A DNA stretch of 64,000 bases from Narthecium ossifragum (lineage: Eukaryota; Streptophyta; Magnoliopsida; Dioscoreales; Nartheciaceae): NCBI GenBank assembly GCA_963920575.1, contig OY986967.1, positions 10,162,061 to 10,226,060 on the forward strand, in the 5' to 3' direction. Below are positions 56,940-64,000 of the stretch, piece by piece (the first letter of the stretch is position 1; each line of letters opens with the position of its first letter). The notes under the pieces are model-generated. The model was not told the DNA's origin. It ran no database searches and saw nothing but the letters and a program-made list of their open reading frames with translations. Made by a program: the position numbers and the translations under genes.

Positions 56940-58843
56940 TCCTAATACCCTTAAAGGAAATCTCGTCCCGAGATTCGATAAAGGTAGGGCTCGGAAACAA
57001 CAAAACCGCTATACTAGAAGACAGAACAAGAGCTACCTCGAACACTGTCCTCGGTCTCTGCCACTGTACCACTGCCTCGACCTTGGCCGGGTCAACTGAG
57101 ATCCCTACAGCCGACACGACGTGTCCAAGGAATCCAACCTGTGTAAGCCAAAACTCGCACTTGGAAGCCTTGGCATAAAGCCGATGCTCCCAAAGTAGCT
57201 GCAACACTGTCGCCAAGTGTCGCTCGTGCTTCGCCCTGACCGGGAGTAAATATGGATGTCGTCGACGAACACCACCACAAACTCGTCTAGGAAAGGCCGA
57301 AAGATCCTCTGCATGAGATCCATGAACGCTGCTGGTGCGTTCGTCAGCCCAAACGGCATCACTATGAACTCGTACAGGCTGTACCGAGTCCGAAAAGCCG
57401 TCTTCGGGATGTCGCAATCCCAAACCCTTAACTGGTGGTAGCCGGTGTGGACGTCGATCCTCGAGAACACTGAAGATCCCCGTAGCTGGTCAAACAAGTT
57501 GTCGATCCTCGGCATCGGATACCTGTTCTTCATCATCACCCTGTTGAGCAGCCTGTAGTCTATGCAAAGTCGAAGGGTACCATCTTTCTTCTTTGCGAAC
57601 AACACTGGCGCCCCCCAGGGGGACATGCTGGGATGGATGAACCCTCTACTGGTAAGCTCGTCTAGCTGGGTCCTCAACTCACTCTGCTCTGCTGGTGCCA
57701 TCCTGAAAGCTGGGAGAGAGATCGGTGCGGTACCTGGTACTAGGTCGATCTCAAAATCGACCTCTCTGGGCGGCGGAAGCCCTGGTAACACCTTGGAAAA
57801 CACGTCGGTGTAGTCGCACACGATCATGGGAAAACTGCTCTGCTGCACTCCCTCAGAACCGAACAGGGACAGACTGGCCAACAAGGCTGAAATCTCGCTG
57901 CCACGCCTCCCCACACCACAAGCAAAGGAATCGGCTGAGAACCGATCCCCCAACAACACAAACTGTGTCCCGTCGGGTGTCCAAGCGACCACCCTCCGGC
58001 GACCACAGTCGATGATAGCTCGGTATGCTACTAACAAGTCCATACCGAGTATCACATCGAAGCCTGTCATGTCTAGCACCCGCAGGTCTAGACAGACACG
58101 AAGGCCTCCAACCACCAAGGAACAAGATCGGCAGACCCGGTCTACCCTGACTGTGCCGCCGATCGGTGAGTCTACAGACTGTGCTACCTCTAGCCAACTC
58201 GTCTCTAATCCTCTGAGCACGGATGGCTCTTCCGCTGCCTGCTGGTACTGCTGGCACTGCTGTGGCGGCTGGAAAAGCTGAACGGTGTCCGGCTGCTCAC
58301 GCACCGGAAGAGCAAACACACGCCCCCGCTGGCCGCCTCCACCCCTGGAGCGGCTCGGTCCCGCCCCCGATCCGCGCCCGCCACTGCTCCCCTGCCAAGC
58401 ACTGGACCTTCCGTCTCGACTCCCCTGTGGCACAGCGCCCCGCGCTCCTCGCAAGTGGCAGTCCCTACGGTAGTGTCCCAGCGGCCCGCACGAGAAGCAC
58501 GTAACTGACGCGCTATCAGGCTGCTAACCCAGGCCTCCCCCCCGACGGAGCCTGCCCAGATGGCCCGGCCGTCAGGAGAAACTGACCTGGCGGACTCGGC
58601 AACTGTGCCGGGAACTACTGTGAGCGATGTGACCGCTGCTGAAAGCGTCGGTGACGCCGCTGCTGGTGCCCTCTGCCGAATCCCCCTCTGAATTGGGGTC
58701 TCTGCGGTGTGCTGGTAGAGAATGCCGGTGGAACTGCCCGGCACCTCTCGTCTCGCAACTGCGCCTCTACTGCCAAGGCGCAGTCCAGAACTGCTAAGTA
58801 CGCCTGGAAGCGGTAAGAATTGGTCCATCGCCTGATCTGGTCC
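56940..58843 (-). pseudogene. pol: gag-protease-RT of chromovirus C, truncated
   Basis: Gag end in 58843-58615 (RRWTNSYRFQAYLAVLDCAL) with stop and frameshift; zinc knuckle [14 protein letters not shown] near 58460-58505. A long 449-codon frame (58454-57105) holds RVFALP, a Gln-rich segment where the protease active-site D(S/T)GA should be, [11 protein letters not shown], then [41 protein letters not shown], catalytic FVDD in [13 protein letters not shown] frameshift near 57230 moves [20 protein letters not shown] and [11 protein letters not shown] to another frame. After EAVVQWQRPRTVFEV the frame jumps to SRDEISFKGIRM, the interior end. RNase H and integrase are deleted. Confidence 0.85.
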
Positions 58844-59014
58844 AGTGTAATCTTTAAAGTTGGTCCATATACTCTTTTCACCTTCTTTTCGAACTTAAAG
58901 ACTTCAATTGCATCCTAAATCAAAATATAGGAATAATGAGTGTATTTAAGTACCAAATAAGCTTAGGAGACTAAGTATTAAGGGATAAAAATATAACATT
59001 ATGCATCTTCATCA
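58844..59014 (-). mobile_element. 5' LTR remnant of B
   Basis: 171 bp that match the outermost LTR of B and I (GCAGTGTAATCTTTAAAGTT through ATAACATTATGCATC). The start TGATGAAGATG is at 59014. The rest of the LTR, gag, protease and most RT of B are missing; chromovirus C takes their place. Confidence 0.8.
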
Positions 59015-60114
59015 CACATACCATCAACATCAACATTTTCATCCAAATCTAATTCAAAAGAACCAATTTCAGTGGTAGCAAACTCCTCTTCAGTGAGCAA
59101 ATCAATCTGGTAAGTCTGCTGGCATTCGTCATCCTCATTAGGTCGCTTAGAAACATTAAAAAAATTAATTTCTAAAGTCATATTCCCAAAAGTTAACTTC
59201 ATTAAGCCATTCCTGCAATTAATTATAGCATTAGCAGTAGCAAAAAACGGTCTACCTAAAATAATAGGAATTCTAGAATCAGCAGTTACTACAGCCTGAG
59301 TATCCAGGACTAAGAAATCAACATGATAATAAAATTTATCTATTTGAACAAGCACATCCTCTACTACTCCTCGTGGAGTTTTCGTGGATCTATCTGTCAA
59401 TTGCAAAACCACATATGTTGACTTAATTTGTCCTAAACCAAGTTGCAAGTAAACAGAATATGGCATCAAATTAACACTTGCACCAAGATCTAATAAAGCT
59501 TGACCTACTTCATGCTCTCTAATGAAACAAGACACAGTAGGACAGCCAGGATCCTTATATTTAGGAGGAATCCTATGTTGAAGCAGTGCACTAACCTGCT
59601 CTGTTAAAACTGCAGTTTTCTTTACATGATGTCGTCTCTTCATAGTGCATAAATCTTTAATCACTTTAGCATATGTAGAAATTTGCTTAATAACATGCAA
59701 AAGAAGAAGGTTTACCTTAACCTGCCGAAGATGCTCCAAAACCTCGCTGTTGGGCTCCATAGTCAATTTAGTGGATTTCAATGCCTGAGGGAAAGGAACA
59801 CATACCATAAAGTCACCTGGCGTAGGGCCATCTGGATGATCAGCCTCTGCATGGTTCTCCTCAATCTGGTCCTCTTCTTCAATAGCAATAGGTGGTTCGT
59901 TGGGCTCTTTTGAAGGGCTTTTTGTTGTTTTCCAACTTCTTGTAGTTACGGCGTTCATCTCTTTCACATTATTTTGCTCAGCACTAGATACCTGTGTTTG
60001 TTGAGGTTGAGCTGGGAACTTTCCTCGTTCATGCACGCTCAAAGAATTGATCAGCTTCGTAATCTGGCTCTTGATCTCTTGAACATCCTCCTTTCTTTCC
60101 TTGGATTCCTGCAC
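59015..60114 (-). CDS. pro: Athila-type Gag end and aspartic protease, element A
   Basis: Nearly complete open frame of 371 codons (60114-58999; the last few codons are B LTR). A hydrophilic Gag linker (residues 1-110) is followed by the protease with active-site DLGAS in ALLDLGASVNLMPYSVYLQL (about residues 209-228) and IPIILGRPFFATANAIINCR. It cleaves Gag-Pol in the particle. Downstream pol is separated by the B insertion. The protease core resembles that of element I and looks intact. Confidence 0.82.
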
Positions 60115-61254
60115 AATCAGAGATTTCAGCTCCTGTAAACTGTCATTAAATGTAGGCCTAGGAAAACCAGATGTATTATAGGAGGGTTAGAAAAAGGCTT
60201 ATTAGGTGGCGGTTGATGATGCTCATTGCTTTGTGGAGCATTCGACTTCCAACTGAAGTTCGGATACTCTCGCCATCCTGGATTATACGTTTCCGAGTAA
60301 GGGGTGTACGACCTCCTGAATCCGCCTACAGCGTTGCAATGCTCATCGTACACAGCTCTCATCTCAACATAAGTAGGGCAACCGTCAATCTAGTGGTCCA
60401 CGCCCTGACATATCGCACACGGCCCAGCCGGCCTTGTAGGTTCGTTGTATGGAGAGGTCCGGGCTGCCATCATATCTTTGGTCTTTAATAGCTCCAGCTC
60501 CCTTGTTAGACTCTCCACTTTAACCTTGAGTGCTTCCTCCTCCCGTAACTGATAAATTCCTCCACCTTATTGCTGCGGTGGTGGTCTTGCCCTGTTTGTA
60601 CTTTCTATTACATGTATGAGCTTTCTCAGCAAGCTCAGTCAAATATTCAATTGTTGCATCATGATCTTTTTGCAAAAATTCACTATTACATATCATCTCA
60701 ACAAATTGGCGTTCTCTAACAGTTAAACCATCATAGAAATAACTAACAAGACGACAACTTTCATATCCATGATGATGACATAAATTCAACATGTCTTTAA
60801 ATGGTTCCCACGCCTGATACAAAGTTTCACTATCCTTCTGTGTGAAGGTCGAAATCTGTCTCTTAAGTGCATTGGTCTTGTGCTGTGGGAAATACTTGTT
60901 GAAAAGTATCTGTGTCATTTCAGCCCAAGATCCTATAGATCATGGCCTCAAGGAATATAACCAACTTTTCGCTCTATCCTTCAGTGAGAAGGGAAAAAAC
61001 TTAAGTCGGATCATATCTAGTGCACCTGGTTGGCCATGGAAGGTCGCTACTACTTCCTCAAACTCCCTAATATGCACATAGGGATTTTCATTTTCCAACC
61101 GATGAAAGGTAGGAAGCAACTGAATCATGCCAGGTTTAAAGTCAACGTGTGTTGCATTAGGTGGAAACATGATGCATGAAGGTGTAGCAGTGCGTGTTGG
61201 ATGCAAATATTCTTGCAAACTGTTAGGAGCTTGTTCTTCCTCGTGCTCAGCCAT
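60115..61254 (-). pseudogene. gag: Athila-type gag of element A
   Basis: Start at ATG 61254 (MAEHEEEQAPNSLQEYL), then HVDFKPGMIQLLPTFHRLEN and SLKDRAKSW with a stop near 60940. The next piece, 60918-60520, has LFNKYFPQHKTNALK, YQAWEPFKDML and CHHHGYE. A zinc knuckle CAICQGVDH...C near 60390-60415 is crossed by an in-frame stop. Then FRRSYTPYSETYNPGW (60362-60126). Gag forms the particle and binds RNA. Several stops and frameshifts break it. Confidence 0.85.
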
Positions 61255-61615
61255 AATAAAAGTATGATGTTAAGTTTGTGACTGTGTGTCAAAGAGATCA
61301 ACAATATATGTCTCACTATCAGAAGTTTCAGAATCACCCTCGCGACGTCTAGCAAATCTGCCTTGTTCGTTTCTATACCGAGGCATACACCAACAAACAC
61401 GCAATCCAAAAGATGCAAACAAACTAAAAAAAATAATCAAAAACAATAATTGAAACTAAGCTTACTAATTAAAACCGAATAAAAGAAAACAATCCTAATA
61501 GAGAAGGAAAATCAAAGCCGAAATAAAGAAATAAAGACTAAAGAAAATGAACGAAGTTACCGCTTTCGATGTCTACAATCACTGTAATCTGATTCTGGCG
61601 CTTTTCTGAACCGTC
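61255..61615 (-). mobile_element. leader of element A
   Basis: Untranslated region between primer site and gag. No supported ORF; short inverted words only. Confidence 0.7.
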
Positions 61616-61633
61616 TCCCCGGCAACGGCGCCA
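61616..61633 (-). promoter_or_regulatory. primer-binding site of A (tRNA-Asp type)
   Basis: TGGCGCCGTTGCCGGGGA on minus, five bases inside the 5' LTR end at 61639. Typical of Athila elements. Confidence 0.92.
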
Positions 61634-61638
61634 ATTTT

Positions 61639-63233
61639 CGATGTCATTCAAATGTGTCACAACACAGCGGTGCAGTGCAGCATAACATAAGAGAGGTCGA
61701 ACCCACAGAGAGACAAGCAGAAAATATCCAAAACGCAAATAACAATGAATTGAAGGCAAACGAGAACTTAAGAATTAACTAAATTAGATCAAAAGATTTT
61801 AATAAGGCTAGGCATCGGGAATCACTTCACTCCGATTTAGGTTCTTTTTCTACCAACGGTTCATTCAATACTCAGTTAAGAGATTTACATCCCAATCACC
61901 TTAACCAGAAGATGTGGAACTATAAACCTAACAAAATATATAAATGTTTCTTGCTACGATAGATTCTTCCTTTTATAACTCTAACTTCATCCAACCAAAA
62001 CCTAAGAAGATACGATACCGGCTGTCACTACAGCCAACGTATAGCAAAAGTTCATCAGGACAAAGCCCTAACTCTATCTAACCATATCTCTAAGAATACA
62101 CAATACCAACTCTCACAATCAACAATGCATAGCAAAGATTTCACGAGATAAAGTAGGTAAATAATAGATAAAACTATGGGATTATAAGATCATGAAAGAA
62201 GCATGACTGGATTCATAATATTAATCATCCATATAAGAATCTATAATCTGAAAACAATCTTTGAAAATTCAATACATAGAAAAGAGTTTAATAATAAAGA
62301 TTAAAACTATGAACCATGATGAAGAATAAACCCTAATCCTCGCTAGATTATCCATCCGCCATGCCCGCAGATTACTCGGCCATGGATGGAGATTTCTTCA
62401 TCTTCCTCCTTCAGAAAAGGTTAGAAAAAGTCTTACAAAAACGTCCAAGAACTCCTCTTATATATGGACATGAAACCCTAGCTTTTATTTCAGCATTTGG
62501 ATTAAATCTGAAGGCTCGTATTCAGATCTGCCCGACAAAGGATCTATCCTCTAAAGGCCAAGGATCGATCTTCTTCTTCTCTATTTCTCCTTAACCTGTG
62601 TCGCACGAGTAAGATCGATCTTTATAAGGCAATGGATCGATCCTTTGATATCAAAATCTTCAATTTCTGTCTTCGCCCGAGGAAGATTGATCCATTGAGA
62701 GAAGCATGATCGATCCTTCTCGGTAGGATGGATAGTAGGATGGATCCTTCGATAGGAGAAAGATCGATCCTTCTCCTCGATGATTACCTCAATATTCTCG
62801 AGTGAAAGGAGGATCAATCCTTTCTGTGATCATCTGAAAAGTCTGCGTTCTGTCAGGTCTGTCTGCATAAAAGGATCGATCCTTGTAGGGAACATGATCG
62901 ATCCGTCCTGAGTATTTACTGTTTTACCATCCAGACTGCGCCATTGGTACTAATATTGCCGTAACTTCCTCTAGAAAACTCGGAATCACGAACCGTAAAA
63001 TTTTCCAGAAACTAGACTTTCAGAGCTTTCAAACCATGTATAGCCCATCATCTGGTTCCTTCCAAAAAGGTACAGTTTTGGCGTTAAAGACCCATCTTTG
63101 CTTCAATTTCGTGCATAATATAAATAACTTTGTGAAGCAACATATACGGACGAAATCATCTATATTAATAATGAAAACTCAGAAAATAAGCTGCTCTTAG
63201 TCATGTTCAGAGTGCACTTTTATGCACTCATCA
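61639..63233 (-). mobile_element. 5' LTR of A
   Basis: 1595 bp from TGATGAGTGCATAAAAGTGC (minus, at 63233) to GACATCG at 61639, where the usual terminal CA has become CG. Hairpin GAGTGCA/TGCACTC at 63210-63229; GATCGATC sites at about 62562-62910, including a pair starting at 62613 and 62635; TATATAAG near 62457; R/U5 block GGGTTCGACCTCTCTTATG. ACGGT follows at 63234-63238. Confidence 0.9.
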
Positions 63234-63238
63234 ACGGT

Positions 63239-63638
63239 CGTGGTACAATAGTAATGTCCGGACCCGCTGTGGATTGGCTGGCAGCGATCCTTGGTATCGA
63301 TGCAGCAATCCAGTTGGACTTGTTTGTTTTTTTATCATATTGTTACATGCTTACCTCTTACATGCGCGTGATCATAACATGGATTTTGATTGTGCATTAG
63401 ATGCATAAGGATAGGGCGTGGGTGATGGGTTGATCGTCGGTCTGAGGCTTTCGGATAGCTCGGATTTAGCTCTAGGACCGTGACGAATAGCTTGGTCCAT
63501 GTTGGATGGTAGTATTCAGTCGATGGTAGGCTTAGATGACTTGAATACATGTTAATCGATAGTTTTAGAGGTCGTGTCGGCCTCGAGCCAGGTGCTGAGG
63601 GTGCAGCCAGTGTCGTCGTTTCATCCCTGGGCAGAGGG
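63239..63638 (+). mobile_element. C-type LTR (C2), second part
   Basis: Continues the LTR split by A (CGTGGTAC...GGATTGGCTGGCAGCG; compare the reverse of 55300-55690). It is cut at 63638 by the next C-type LTR. Confidence 0.8.
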
Positions 63639-64000
63639 TGTCGCGCCCCGACCCGCGAAAGCCCAACCGGGCCGGGCGACGCGAACCGAAACCTAACAAC
63701 CACGAAAAAAATGTTGGCGAGGGTTCCCTCTAACCTATTGGTCTCCCTAACAATTCATCACAAACACCCTCAATTTAAAACTATAATTAAAGTGGCCTCA
63801 AAGCACAAATTTCAAAACCCAACTGTTTAATATACAAATCCTCGAAGAGGGGAAGATTCAAATACAACATTTATACAAACACTCCCGTAGGAGACTAACT
63901 AACATAGGGTTCAAAGCAGTAAAAGATCGCCACCTCTCAGACTCCGCCTGGCGCCGCTGCACCGCCGACCAACTGCCTGGTAGGGGCCACCAAAGAGGAG
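63639..64000 (-). mobile_element. C-type LTR (C3), runs off the window
   Basis: Reads TGTCGCGCCCCGACCC on plus from 63639 and matches 34954-35287. No primer site lies to its left (CAGAGGG instead), so this is the outer end of a 3' LTR of a minus-strand element. The expected target-site copy is GAGGG (63634-63638), with its partner outside the window. Confidence 0.8.

Larger units (their letters stand above)
52948..58843 (-). mobile_element. broken chromovirus copy C inside B
   Basis: On minus: partial gag from 58843, protease-like and RT frame, an abrupt jump to the end of the interior near 57010, then one LTR at 56939-52948. There is no 5' LTR and no TSD. Beyond the LTR end at 52948 lies GCTTGGTAT (minus), the start of a primer-binding site, before B sequence. 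A normal 3' LTR would not be followed by this. Confidence 0.8.
48586..59014 (-). mobile_element. Athila-type element B, nested in A, heavily deleted
   Basis: Parts on minus: LTR start remnant 58844-59014 (TGATGAAGATGCATAAT), later chromovirus C (52948-58843), pol from about 52940 to 50934, 3' region 50933-49554 and 3' LTR 49553-48586. A gag/protease reads into it at 59014 and A pol resumes at 48585, which places B inside A. Both outer ends were altered: the 3' LTR lacks U5, and the 5' LTR, gag and most RT are gone. No TSD can be shown. Confidence 0.8.
44765..63233 (-). mobile_element. Athila-type retrotransposon A (TSD ACGGT)
   Basis: ACGGT at 44760-44764 and 63234-63238; removing A joins CACAGTTGACGGT to CGTGGTAC, as in the uninterrupted C LTR at 55677-55691. 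The order on minus is 5' LTR, primer site, gag-protease, [insertion of B at 48586-59014], RT-RNase H-integrase, 3' region and 3' LTR remnant. Without B it is about 8 kb; the 3' LTR lost about 1.2 kb. Every ORF is broken. Confidence 0.9.

Noticed and set aside
61616..61633. tRNA-like sequence as a tRNA gene
   Set aside because: Only the 18-base complement of a tRNA 3' end is present, at the place of a retrotransposon primer site; no cloverleaf.
1..64000. A novel cellular operon, defence system or biosynthetic cluster
   Set aside because: Every recognisable coding block is retrotransposon gag, protease, RT, RNase H or integrase, or the F/G ORF; no other gene family was seen on either strand.

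Overview
The window reads as repeat-dense heterochromatic DNA from a flowering plant. Nearly all of it is nested LTR retrotransposons of the Ty3/gypsy superfamily. The evidence is Athila-type reverse transcriptase, RNase H and integrase blocks; tRNA-Asp-type primer-binding sites (TGGCGCCGTTGCCGGGGA); Tekay/Del-like chromovirus LTRs that start TGTGAGGAC and end GGGGCGTGACA, with initiator-Met primer sites (TGGTATCAGAGC); and clean 5-bp target-site duplications (TSDs). I found no intact host protein-coding gene, no rRNA or tRNA gene, and nothing bacterial. Species cannot be named from this sequence. Element letters (A to K) are labels for this window only.

Layout, left to right. 1-5480: an A-type LTR fragment fused through a patchwork junction to a truncated non-autonomous element F (3' LTR, long 3' region, one 467-aa ORF). 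5481-6540: fragment of a chromovirus-type LTR, H. 6541-31105: element I (minus strand), a gag-protease-only Athila relative. It is split by two later insertions. G (10045-19946, TSD CTAGC) itself carries a copia-like/GC-rich piece plus another H LTR. K (22401-30564, plus strand, TSD TAAAG) is a degenerate chromovirus. 31106-33424: an A-type LTR remnant, then about 1.1 kb of unclassified DNA with a local duplication. 33430-39313: chromovirus C1 (minus, TSD CTCAA), carrying a solo-LTR-like element D (35288-37386) in its 5' LTR. 39314-39929: unclassified DNA with a TATA-like box. 39930-43831: truncated Athila-type element E (integrase, 3' region, 3' LTR).

43832-63638 is one nest. A plus-strand C-type LTR (C2) was hit by Athila element A (44765-63233, TSD ACGGT). 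A was interrupted by element B (48586-59014). B contains a broken chromovirus C copy (52948-58843), and the LTR of that copy was hit by an A-family element now reduced to a solo LTR (53377-55105, TSD AGTGT). From 63639 a further C-type LTR (C3) runs off the window.

How the parts relate. Elements A, B and E once encoded pol; all are now broken. I shares B's LTR but has no reverse transcriptase or integrase, so it looks like a parasite of a B-like partner. F and G each carry only one unusual ORF of the same family and must have used enzymes from elsewhere. The strongest unexplained signal is a quasi-palindromic module: two GATCGATC sites whose starts lie about 20-23 bp apart. It recurs in the LTRs of seven otherwise different families, with a related 18-bp GATCGATC array in K. 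In several Athila-type LTRs it lies just upstream of a TATAAATA box, which suggests a shared regulatory or structural element.
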